From: an uncultured Megasphaera sp. | Lineage (GTDB): Bacteria > Bacillota > Negativicutes > Veillonellales > Megasphaeraceae | Direction: 5' to 3' | Length of the DNA: 21,843 nt | NCBI GenBank assembly: GCA_900540735.1 | Contig: UQHB01000045.1 | Location: 1 to 21,843 of the forward strand | Shown: positions 8,971-16,378 of the stretch, in pieces | Layout: each line of letters starts with the position of its first letter | Numbering within the stretch: the first letter of the stretch is position 1 | Made by a program: the position numbers and the translations under genes | Notes under the pieces: model-generated | Databases searched by the model: none | Seen by the model: only the letters and a program-made list of their open reading frames with translations | Told to the model about the DNA's origin: nothing

Positions 8971-9010
8971 AAAAAAATGCCGCATACAGCATGTACACTG
9001 TACGCGGCAT
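8971..9010 (-). terminator. Terminator of the cca-pbp-folD-cfa unit
   Basis: A 13-bp stem with one mismatch (8977-8989 with 8998-9010, core GCCGC), followed on the minus strand by seven T. It lies about 20 bases after the cfa stop. Confidence 0.9.
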
Positions 9011-9029
9011 AAAATTTTTAAGCTTTTGC

Positions 9030-10202
9030 TTAATACCAACGAGTCATAGGTAAGTCGTTGTTGTTGCCTTTGGTCATGAGAATCTGATGTAAATCGATGT
9101 TGCCAATGTAGAAGGATACGGCACAACCGCAGAGATACAAATCCCACATACGGCAGAATTCTTCACCTCGCGCAGCCATGACTTGGTCACGAACGCCTTG
9201 GAAGTTATTGTACCAACACATGAGAGTCTTGTAATAGTGACGGCGCAAGCTTTCTACGTCGATGACACAAAAATCATTGTCATAAGCTTTCCAAACGATT
9301 TCGCGAAGAGACGGGAGCGTTCCGCCTGGGAAAATATATTTCCGCATCCATGGATTGCTGTTCGTTTCGTCTGGACCGCTAATGTAATGCAAGAGGAAAA
9401 GGCCGCCGTCTTTTAAGAGATGGCTTGCTGTTTCCATGTAAACATCGTAGTTCGAACGGCCAACATGTTCGAGCATACCGACGCTGACGAGACGGTCATA
9501 GGTCTTGCCTTCAGCCAAAAGGTCACGATAGTCGATGAGGTCGATTTGGACTTGTCCTTCCAAGCCTTCGGCTTTAATCCGTTCTTGTCCTTTTTTCCAC
9601 TGTTCTTGGCTCAACGTGCAGCCATAGCCTTTGATGCCATATTTTTTAGCAGCTTCAATGAGAAGATAACCCCAACCGCAACCGATGTCGAGGAGGCTCA
9701 TCCCTTTTTGGAGGTGCAATTTTTCCAAAATATAATGGACTTTATTATGCTGTGCCTGTTCGAGCGTATCGTCGTCAGTTTTAAAGTATGCGCACGAATA
9801 GCTCATGGACGGATCGAGCCATAATTTATAGAAATCATTGCCCAAGTCGTAGTGAGACGAAACTTGTTCTTTCTGGGCTTTTTTCGATTCCGACGGATGG
9901 AGCAAGCGCGTAAAGGCAGATTTATTCAAGGCAAACTGGCTGGTCTGGCTGAGGATGCATTTTAAAGCCGTAAATAAATCGCCGCGGATTTCAATATCTT
10001 TACGCATGTATGCTTCGCCTAAGGCTAAGGATGTGGAATTCATCAATTCCGTTTTCGGAATGTCTTTGTTGATGACCAAGTCGAAGTTCGGTTTGCCTTC
10101 ACCAATAGTGTAGGTTTGCCCGTGTAATTCGACCGTAAAACAATAGTCATCGAAACGGTGTAAATAATGAATTAAAAAGGTGTCAAAAATTGATTCTAAC
10201 AT
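9030..10202 (-). CDS. cfa: Cyclopropane-fatty-acyl-phospholipid synthase
   Basis: A 390-residue enzyme that adds a methylene group from S-adenosylmethionine to unsaturated acyl chains of membrane phospholipids. The conserved MSYSCAYF precedes the SAM-binding motif LLDIGCGWGYLLIEAAKKYG (starting near residue 169). Later come VGMLEHVG and a C-terminal tyrosine-rich segment (RRHYYKTL, MCWYNNF) typical of the family. The length matches (about 380-395). The ATG follows GGAG at about 11 bases. It is last in a four-gene minus-strand unit, 30 bases after folD, and ends at a strong terminator. Cyclopropanation is a common stress response, but nothing here shows a separate promoter for this gene. Confidence 0.95.
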   Translation of the reverse strand: MLESIFDTFLIHYLHRFDDYCFTVELHGQTYTIGEGKPNFDLVINKDIPKTELMNSTSLALGEAYMRKDIEIRGDLFTALKCILSQTSQFALNKSAFTRLLHPSESKKAQKEQVSSHYDLGNDFYKLWLDPSMSYSCAYFKTDDDTLEQAQHNKVHYILEKLHLQKGMSLLDIGCGWGYLLIEAAKKYGIKGYGCTLSQEQWKKGQERIKAEGLEGQVQIDLIDYRDLLAEGKTYDRLVSVGMLEHVGRSNYDVYMETASHLLKDGGLFLLHYISGPDETNSNPWMRKYIFPGGTLPSLREIVWKAYDNDFCVIDVESLRRHYYKTLMCWYNNFQGVRDQVMAARGEEFCRMWDLYLCGCAVSFYIGNIDLHQILMTKGNNNDLPMTRWY

Positions 10203-10232
10203 GATACGTATTCACTCCATTCTATGTGTCTT

Positions 10233-11063
10233 CTAGTCTATACCCATGAGGGCATTCGCTAACACCATAGTCGTTGTGACAGTGCCAACACCACCGGGAA
10301 CGGGAGTAATGGCACCGGCCATAGCGGCTACACTGGTAAAGTCAACGTCACCGACAGTCTTACCGTTTACACGGTTAATACCGACATCAATGACAACCGC
10401 ACCGGATTTTACCATGTCTTTTGTGACGAAATTAGCTTTGCCGACAGCAGCAATTAAAATATCTGCCGTCTTCGTAATGCTTGCCAAATCCTGCGTATGA
10501 GAATGGCAAATCGTAACCGTCGCATTGCAAGCCAGGCAAAGCTGGGCTACAGGCTTGCCGACGACATTGCTGCGCCCTAAGACGACGACGTGTTTGCCGT
10601 CTAAGGAAATTTGATAGTAATGCAAGATAGCCATTACGGCCTGGGGTGTACACGGCACGAGCGCAGGCTGGCCCGAAAAGAGATGGGCAATGTTGCTGTC
10701 CGTCAGGCCATCAACGTCTTTTTCCGGCGCAATGGCGTTGATAATCCGGGCAGCGTGAATGTGCTCGGGCAAGGGCATCATGAGCAAAATACCAATGACC
10801 TTATCATCATTATTTAGGCCATGAATCATCTGCAACAGCGTATCTTCCGTTACATCAGCCGGAGCCGTATGAATCGTTGCGCCTAAGCCGACTCCACTGG
10901 CGACTTTTTGCATCGATTTGGCATACAGCGCTGATGGTGCATCATCGCCGACGAGGACGATGGCCAGTTCCGGCTGAGCCTGTTCTTCTTTTAACGCAAC
11001 CAACGTTGCTGCAATATGTTCTTTATAAAATGCGGCGACTGGTTTTCCCTCTAAAAGCTGCAC
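10233..11063 (-). CDS. folD: Methylenetetrahydrofolate dehydrogenase/cyclohydrolase, FolD-type
   Basis: A 276-residue cytoplasmic one-carbon enzyme interconverting methylene-, methenyl- and formyl-tetrahydrofolate. Family motifs: LPEHI and APEKDVDGLTD (about 99-121), the dinucleotide-binding VVLGRSNVVGKPVA (about 159-172) and PVPGGVGTVTTTMVLANAL at the C-terminus. The start is GTG, eight bases after AGGAGG, and that site overlaps the stop of the preceding PBP gene (gap 12 bases). Oddity: the catalytic-site segment reads SALYAKSMQKVA, so the position equivalent to the general-base lysine of E. coli FolD (Tyr50/Lys54) is Met51 after Tyr47, and a lysine sits at 49 instead. From memory, a FolD subgroup in anaerobic Firmicutes shares the YxK arrangement and the GGVGTVTT ending, so this may be a subfamily feature that affects cyclohydrolase activity. 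Confidence 0.93.
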   Translation of the reverse strand: MQLLEGKPVAAFYKEHIAATLVALKEEQAQPELAIVLVGDDAPSALYAKSMQKVASGVGLGATIHTAPADVTEDTLLQMIHGLNNDDKVIGILLMMPLPEHIHAARIINAIAPEKDVDGLTDSNIAHLFSGQPALVPCTPQAVMAILHYYQISLDGKHVVVLGRSNVVGKPVAQLCLACNATVTICHSHTQDLASITKTADILIAAVGKANFVTKDMVKSGAVVIDVGINRVNGKTVGDVDFTSVAAMAGAITPVPGGVGTVTTTMVLANALMGID

Positions 11064-11075
11064 GACAAGTTCCTC

Positions 11076-13058
11076 CTAACGCGAAAATGTAACAGTGACA
11101 TCACTCCCTGGCAGGGCGTAACTTCCTGCTACGGGCGATTGGGAAATGGCCCGCCCTGTGCCATGAGGTACGAACCCAAGATTAGCACTGTTAAGCCAAT
11201 CGTTGACTTCGCGGCTGTCCCAACCCATAAAGGATGGCAGGCGAACACCTTGGGCTGTCCGTTCCACTGGCGGAATCGTATACGTAGGCTTAGTAGGCCC
11301 GACAGCTTGCAAGGATTTCGGTGTTCCTTCTACCGATTGGGACGGTGGTATTCCTTTAAAACGGATAATATCCGTCATTAATTCTTTAAAGATAGGTGCT
11401 GCGACTTGGGCACCGTAGTAGATACCGCTTGGGTTATCGACGACGATGAGGACGACGTATTGGGGATTTTCAATAGGGCCAAAGCCGATAAATGACGAAA
11501 TATACTGGCCTTCGGCATAGCCTGTGCCAGCTGCATTGAGACGCTGGGCAGTCCCTGTTTTGCCGCCAAAGCGATAGCCTGCAATATGAGCATTTTGGCC
11601 GCCGCCGGACGATACTTCTTCGGCTAAAATCTGGCTAATGGCCGTAGCCGTTGCTTCGCTTACAGGCTGGCCCACTTCTTGGGGTTCCGTCTTTTTGTAA
11701 ATCGTACCGTCAGGATTGTCGATTTCTTTTACGACAAAAGGTTTCATCATATGGCCTTTGTTAGCAATGGCCCCAAAAGCTTGTACCATTTGCAGGGGCG
11801 TTACGGCAATACTTTGACCAATGCCCATCGTAGCTTCATTAATAGGCGTCATGTCTTTGGCGTTAAATAAAATACCTTCGCCTTCACCAGGCAGTTCAAT
11901 GCCTGTAGGCTCGCCAAAGCCAAAGCGTTTCGCATACGTAATGAGCGTATCCGCTCCGGCCGTCATAGCGATTTTAGCCATGCCCGTATTGATAGAAAAC
12001 TTAAGGATTTCCTTGAGCGTCACATTGCCATTGCCTTCGTTATCCCAGTTGTGAATGGTCCGGTCATCGACATCAATAAAGCCTTGGTCATGATAGACTT
12101 GGTCCAGTCGCCACTTCCCTGCATCAAGGGCACTAGCAGCGACGATAGGCTTAAAGGTCGAGCCCGGTTCATAGAGATTAATGACAGCTCTATTCTTATA
12201 TTGCTCTACATTGCCTTTACCATATTCATTGAGGTTAAAGGTTGGGCGGCTCCCCATAGCGAGGATTTCCCCCGTTTTCGGGTCCATAATGATGATGGCT
12301 GCACCAGTCGGTTTATGGCGCGTCATAATGGTGTCGAGATTCTGCTCTACTGCAAATTGGAGCGTTTCATCAATAGTCAAGCGTGCAGTCCGTTCCTTAT
12401 CAGGCAGGACTTTTTCTAAGGCCGAATCGAAAATCGGTACAGCATTTCTGTCCGTCGTAATGCGGAGCTGTTGGACACCGCCGCGGATTTCGTCATCTAA
12501 GACCATTTCAATGCCTGATAAGCCCTTATCTTCTGTCCCGACAAAGCCAATGAGCTGAGCCGCTAAAGAGCCATTAGGATAATACCGATGATTTTCATCA
12601 ACAAAACGGAGACCTTGAAGCTTTTCTTTGTCAATGACCGCCTTCAATGCTTCGTACTTGTCTGCATCCATCGTCCGGTCGAGCCAGACAAAGGCCGTGT
12701 CACGAGATAAGCGTTCTGTAATTTCTGCTTCATTAATGCGCAAATACGGAGCTAATATCTTAGCTACTTCCGCAGGCGTCCGTTTAATCATCGTCGGGTC
12801 TGCGTACAAGGACTTAGCCATTTCGCTAATGGCCAGGACTTTGCCGTTACGGTCTAAAATCGAGCCGCGCGGCGATTGCAGCTCCCTGTCCATTTCAGTC
12901 TGGTTGTCTGCACGGCGCGTCAAATCGGCACCTTGAATGACTTGGAGCCAAAAAAGACGGCCTACAATGAGTAAACAAAAGGCAAATAAAAACACAATAC
13001 AGGCACTCATGCGGCGGTGCAGCCGCTGTGGCGATTGTCTGTTCTTATCTTGTTTCAT
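11076..13058 (-). CDS. Penicillin-binding protein, class B transpeptidase with PASTA domain (FtsI/SpoVD-like)
   Basis: A 660-residue membrane-anchored D,D-transpeptidase that cross-links peptidoglycan outside the cytoplasmic membrane. A single N-terminal membrane helix (CIVFLFAFCLLIVGRLFWLQV) is followed by the dimerisation domain and the transpeptidase domain with SxxK in GSTFKP (serine about 301), SxN in FSINTG (about 355) and KTG in GGKTGTAQ (about 499). One PASTA domain ends the chain (from about VRLPSFMGWDS). I chose ATG at 13058: GGAGAG lies seven bases before it and the helix follows the usual short basic tail. A longer frame to 13121 lacks such a site and would run deeper into the upstream gene. 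It overlaps cca by 14 bases, suggesting coupled translation, and lies outside any division-gene cluster, so it may be a second FtsI-like copy. Confidence 0.92.
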   Translation of the reverse strand: MKQDKNRQSPQRLHRRMSACIVFLFAFCLLIVGRLFWLQVIQGADLTRRADNQTEMDRELQSPRGSILDRNGKVLAISEMAKSLYADPTMIKRTPAEVAKILAPYLRINEAEITERLSRDTAFVWLDRTMDADKYEALKAVIDKEKLQGLRFVDENHRYYPNGSLAAQLIGFVGTEDKGLSGIEMVLDDEIRGGVQQLRITTDRNAVPIFDSALEKVLPDKERTARLTIDETLQFAVEQNLDTIMTRHKPTGAAIIIMDPKTGEILAMGSRPTFNLNEYGKGNVEQYKNRAVINLYEPGSTFKPIVAASALDAGKWRLDQVYHDQGFIDVDDRTIHNWDNEGNGNVTLKEILKFSINTGMAKIAMTAGADTLITYAKRFGFGEPTGIELPGEGEGILFNAKDMTPINEATMGIGQSIAVTPLQMVQAFGAIANKGHMMKPFVVKEIDNPDGTIYKKTEPQEVGQPVSEATATAISQILAEEVSSGGGQNAHIAGYRFGGKTGTAQRLNAAGTGYAEGQYISSFIGFGPIENPQYVVLIVVDNPSGIYYGAQVAAPIFKELMTDIIRFKGIPPSQSVEGTPKSLQAVGPTKPTYTIPPVERTAQGVRLPSFMGWDSREVNDWLNSANLGFVPHGTGRAISQSPVAGSYALPGSDVTVTFSR

Positions 13059-14481
13059 GGTGTAACTCTCCATCATGACGGGCCAGCCATTTCGTAGCTG
13101 CTGCTGCCAGGATATCGGCATCGTTTTGTAAATTCTTGTTCTGCACCCGTTGTAATAAGACTTTCAGGCATTCCCCTGTTTTCGGGCCGCAGGCCTTAGG
13201 AATCCGCACGTCATAGTGCAAATCCTTCGTTCTTACGGGCATTTGGCTCGCTAAGATATCCATGTATTCCCCAAAGGACTCAGTACCGCTCGTATCGGCT
13301 TCAGGATGGCCGCAGCCAAGGATATCGCCACAGGCCACAGCCGTCGCCTGCTGGACCGCTTCGACGAGCTCATCTGTACGACGGAACGGCCCCTCTAAAG
13401 CTTCATGGCGGAGCCATTTATCGACATCGCCTTGGCCGGAATTAGCAAAGAAATGAAATTTCATATGCGTTTTGACGAGCCAAGCTACGCGCGCTGCAAA
13501 GGCTGGCTTTTTTTGCCATCTGAGCAATATAGCCTGAGCCATTTCGGCACCTTTGGCATCGTGCCCATAGTCCGTATACCGTCCCTTATGGACACCGCGA
13601 ATACCTGGCAGACCTTTGGCAATATCATGGAAAAAGGCAGCGTAGCGAATGGTTAAATCCGGCGGTGTATGAGCCACAGTAGCCAGCGTATGCACCCACG
13701 CATCAAACATGTGGAAAGGCTTCGACTGCGGTGTGTACGGCAAATGATGACATTCTGGGAGAATAGGAATTTTCTTGTATTCTCCATTGACTCGCTGGCG
13801 GCACGTACAGTCAGACAGGCCCGAACGAACGAGAATATCTAGCCCCTTATAGGCAGCCTGCGTCGTCATGAGTCGGTCGATTTCGTTGACGACCCGTTCT
13901 AAAGATAGCCCCGGCACGCGGTCAAAGGCCTTGGGCATAGCCCGGAGCAAGTCTTTGGTCGGCTGGAAGTCGAGCTGCCCAGCAAAGCGGCTCGCCCGAA
14001 AGAGACGCAGTGCATCTTCATGAAAGCGCACGACTGGGTCGCCAACAGTAGCAAGCCTTTTCTTTTTAATGTCTTTCTGTCCGCCAACGTAATCGACAAT
14101 ATGCCCATCCTTATCCATGGCCAAGGCATTGACCGTAAAATCACGACGCTGCACATCTTCTGCCAACTTGTCTGCATACCATACCTGTTCTGGCCGATGG
14201 CTGTCACTACCGTACGATTCGCCGCGGAACGTAGCCGTTTCGATGGTCATGTCGTCGACGACGAGGACGACGATGCCAAAGCGTTCACTTTTGATTTCTA
14301 CCATATGCCAGCCTTGCGCCTGAGCTACAGCACGGATATCATCAGGCCGCGCTGAGGTCGTCACGTCGTAGTCATGAGGCCGCACATGACGGAGCATATC
14401 TCGCACAGCACCGCCAACGACATAGGCTTCGTAGCCAGCTTCTGTTAAGGCTGTTAGTACCTTTCGCACTCGTTCGTCCAT
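13045..14481 (-). CDS. CCA-adding tRNA nucleotidyltransferase / poly(A) polymerase family, with HD domain
   Basis: A 478-residue class II nucleotidyltransferase. The head domain has GGAVRDML (23-30) and the metal-binding aspartates in HDYDVTT (Asp37, Asp39). Then come RRDFTVNALAMD, DPVVRFHEDALRLFRASRFAG and an HD-type segment FFHDIAKG (about 281-288). The usual role is adding or repairing the CCA end of tRNAs. Sequence alone does not separate CCA-adding, CC- or A-adding and poly(A) enzymes, so I give no symbol. The HD domain suggests phosphohydrolase activity as in some CCA enzymes. The ATG follows AAAGGAAA at about seven bases. It is first in the four-gene unit with the PBP, folD and cfa, behind an extended -10 promoter. 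Confidence 0.9.
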   Translation of the reverse strand: MDERVRKVLTALTEAGYEAYVVGGAVRDMLRHVRPHDYDVTTSARPDDIRAVAQAQGWHMVEIKSERFGIVVLVVDDMTIETATFRGESYGSDSHRPEQVWYADKLAEDVQRRDFTVNALAMDKDGHIVDYVGGQKDIKKKRLATVGDPVVRFHEDALRLFRASRFAGQLDFQPTKDLLRAMPKAFDRVPGLSLERVVNEIDRLMTTQAAYKGLDILVRSGLSDCTCRQRVNGEYKKIPILPECHHLPYTPQSKPFHMFDAWVHTLATVAHTPPDLTIRYAAFFHDIAKGLPGIRGVHKGRYTDYGHDAKGAEMAQAILLRWQKKPAFAARVAWLVKTHMKFHFFANSGQGDVDKWLRHEALEGPFRRTDELVEAVQQATAVACGDILGCGHPEADTSGTESFGEYMDILASQMPVRTKDLHYDVRIPKACGPKTGECLKVLLQRVQNKNLQNDADILAAAATKWLARHDGELHHETR

Positions 14482-14522
14482 GGTTCATTTCCTTTCGTTC
14501 TATTACTCGCATTTGATTAAAT

Positions 14523-14531
14523 ATTATACCA
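14523..14531 (-). promoter_or_regulatory. Extended -10 promoter of the cca-pbp-folD-cfa unit
   Basis: On the minus strand the sequence reads TGGTATAAT: a perfect -10 (TATAAT, 14528-14523) with the TG extension. No good -35 is visible at the usual distance (ATGAAA). Transcription would start near 14516, giving a leader of about 35 bases. Confidence 0.65.
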
Positions 14532-14770
14532 CATCGAAATGATTCTTTCATTCATTTATTTTAGGAAATTTTTATGCCATATACGAATAGATAAAATTGT
14601 CTGACTCCTCGAAAAAAGAAATGTTCTTACATCAGTGGGCATCTTGCTCAGCGAACACTAGGTATCTCAACACCACGTTCCTTATCACTGTCACTAGGAA
14701 GGGATTGCTTTTTTCTTTTCTCCTCCCAAAGACTTCGCAAAAATAAAATAAATACTACGCATATGAAAAG
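14532..14770. other. Unexplained intergenic stretch with a start-less open frame
   Basis: I see no normal gene here. On the minus strand a 45-codon open frame (14785 down to the TGA at 14648) would encode a run of hydrophobic residues (VVLLFICVVFILFL) followed by a charged tail (WEEKRKKQ). It looks like one membrane segment with a cytoplasmic end, but it has no ATG, GTG or TTG start before the hydrophobic run, and it opens directly after a stop inside the sstT terminator arm. It could be the remnant of a small membrane protein gene or chance. Confidence 0.3.
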
Positions 14771-14836
14771 AAGTACGACTATACTTTATAAGACGCATAG
14801 CGTAAGCTCTTAAGTCGTTAAAGTATAGTCGTGCTT
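14771..14836 (-). terminator. Long hairpin after sstT, probably its terminator
   Basis: Two 18-base arms (14771-14788 and 14819-14836) are complementary except for one position. They enclose a 30-base loop that itself holds a TAAGA/TCTTA pair. On the minus strand the hairpin is followed by CTTCTTTTC. It begins 38 bases after the sstT stop. The large loop and imperfect T run make it less typical than the other terminators here. Confidence 0.6.
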
Positions 14837-14873
14837 CTACACTACCTATTCAGATAGGTTTATAATTTATATT

Positions 14874-16130
14874 TTATTTACCAGCGTGAGTCTGTTCAAT
14901 TTCTACGGGATTATCTAACGATTCTGGATAGCCGCGGAGACGGAAATCTGCAGCAGCTGTGAAGAGAATATCTGTAGACGAATTGAGTGCTGTTTCTGTC
15001 GAGTCCTGTAAGACCCCGATGATAAAACCAACACCTACGACCTGCATGGCAATATCATTGGAAATACCAAAGAGACTGCAAGCCATCGGAATGAGGAGCA
15101 AGGACCCACCAGCAACACCGGATGCGCCAGCAGCACCAATAGCAGACAAGACACTAAGCAGTAAGGCTGTCGGGAAATCGACGTAAATACCGAGCGTATG
15201 AACAGCTGCTAAGGCCATCGTCGAAATCGTAATAGCTGCACCAGCCATGTTGACTGTAGCACCAAGAGGAATCGTAATGGTGTACGTATCAGGATGAACG
15301 CCCAGTTGTTTTGCTAAAGCTAAGTTAACAGGAATGTTGGCAGCCGAGCTGCGAGTAAAGAACGCTGTAACAGCAGAGATTTTAATGCAGCGCCATACGA
15401 GCGGATACGGGTTACGTTTAATAACAAAGAAAACGATGAGCGGATTAATAACGAAAGCAAAGAGGAGCATGCTGCCTAAGAGAAGGACTAAGAGCTGAGC
15501 ATAACCAACTAAAGCACTAATACCATTCGTTGCAATAGAGTCAGCAACGAGGCCCATAATCCCAAGCGGAGCAAAACGAATAATCCATTGTACACACTGC
15601 GTAATGGCGTCAGAGCAATCATCTAAGACTTTCTTCGACATGTCAGATACACGGCGAAGGGCTACACCAAAGATAACAGCCCAGCCGAGAATACCGATAT
15701 AGTTGCCTTCCATCAAAGCATGAACCGGGTTGTCAACGATATTCTTTAATAACGTAATCAAGACTTCAGCAATGCCTTCTGGAGCTTTATTCGTCGCAGC
15801 ACTGACATCGAGATGAATAGTCAACGGGAAGACGAAGTTGATGCAAACAGAGAATAAAGCAGCTAAGAAGGTACCAATGATGTACAACATGATGACACTT
15901 TGAATATTTGATTCATGGCCTTCTTGTTTACGGCTCAATGCCGAAGCTACTAAGACAAAGACTAAAACCGGTGCGATACCTTTTAAGGCACCGACGAAGA
16001 GTACCCCTAACAAGGACAAGCTTTTCCCTGCTGCAGGTGATACAGTCGATACAGCAATACCAATAATAAGACCAACAATAATTTGCTGTATCAGGCTGAA
16101 ACGATTAATAAAATGCATGAGACCTTTCAT
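14874..16130 (-). CDS. sstT: Serine/threonine:sodium symporter SstT
   Basis: A 418-residue inner-membrane transporter of the dicarboxylate/amino acid:cation symporter family. It is closest to SstT, which imports serine and threonine with sodium. Evidence is the length (E. coli SstT is 414), the SstT-like N-terminus (FSLIQQIIVGLIIGI), the FFTRSSAANIPVNLALAKQL segment (about 258-277), the TIPLGATVNMAGAAITISTMAL substrate/cation motif (about 285-306) and the ending VLQDSTETALNSSTDILFTAAAD. There are about 8-10 membrane segments including re-entrant loops. The ATG follows GGGGGAAATGAA. It is transcribed alone, with an extended -10 promoter that carries a perfect palindrome, so it is probably under a specific regulator. 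Serine uptake would feed pyruvate. Confidence 0.93.
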   Translation of the reverse strand: MKGLMHFINRFSLIQQIIVGLIIGIAVSTVSPAAGKSLSLLGVLFVGALKGIAPVLVFVLVASALSRKQEGHESNIQSVIMLYIIGTFLAALFSVCINFVFPLTIHLDVSAATNKAPEGIAEVLITLLKNIVDNPVHALMEGNYIGILGWAVIFGVALRRVSDMSKKVLDDCSDAITQCVQWIIRFAPLGIMGLVADSIATNGISALVGYAQLLVLLLGSMLLFAFVINPLIVFFVIKRNPYPLVWRCIKISAVTAFFTRSSAANIPVNLALAKQLGVHPDTYTITIPLGATVNMAGAAITISTMALAAVHTLGIYVDFPTALLLSVLSAIGAAGASGVAGGSLLLIPMACSLFGISNDIAMQVVGVGFIIGVLQDSTETALNSSTDILFTAAADFRLRGYPESLDNPVEIEQTHAGK

Positions 16131-16151
16131 TTCATTTCCCCCTATATAAAA

Positions 16152-16181
16152 ACTATACCATGTACATCAAATATGTACATG
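16152..16181 (-). promoter_or_regulatory. sstT promoter with perfect 9-5-9 palindromic operator
   Basis: On the minus strand TGGTATAGT forms an extended -10 (TATAGT, 16157-16152). Immediately upstream lies a perfect inverted repeat CATGTACAT-caaat-ATGTACATG (16159-16167 and 16173-16181). It fills the -14 to -36 region, exactly where a bound repressor would block RNA polymerase. No recognisable -35 exists at the usual distance. The regulator is not identified; the TGTACA half-site is reminiscent of GntR-type sites, which is only a guess. Confidence 0.6.
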
Positions 16182-16312
16182 CGTGCATTATACGCCTTTT
16201 TAATTATATTTTCAAGATTTATTTTACCTTTTTATTCGTTTTATTTTTATTTTTCTTTATAAACTTTAAATTTATATTATGCAATTGTGTTCTAATAGAT
16301 ACATGCAACCAT

Positions 16313-16343
16313 GCAAAAAGGAGCCCTCTTGATGAGAGCTCCC
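16313..16343 (-). terminator. Terminator of ileS
   Basis: GGAGC (16320-16324) pairs with GCTCC (16338-16342) and AGAG/CTCT extends the stem across a bulge. On the minus strand CTTTTTGC follows. It lies about 35 bases after the ileS stop. The 16182-16312 stretch between it and the sstT promoter is very AT-rich and shows nothing else. Confidence 0.75.
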
Positions 16344-16378
16344 CGTTGAGCATGATATTATATATGTTTTTGTAATAC

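Noticed and set aside
13059..13121. 21-residue N-terminal extension of the penicillin-binding protein
   Set aside because: No ribosome-binding site at 13121, whereas GGAGAG stands seven bases before ATG 13058. The extension would also deepen the overlap with cca.
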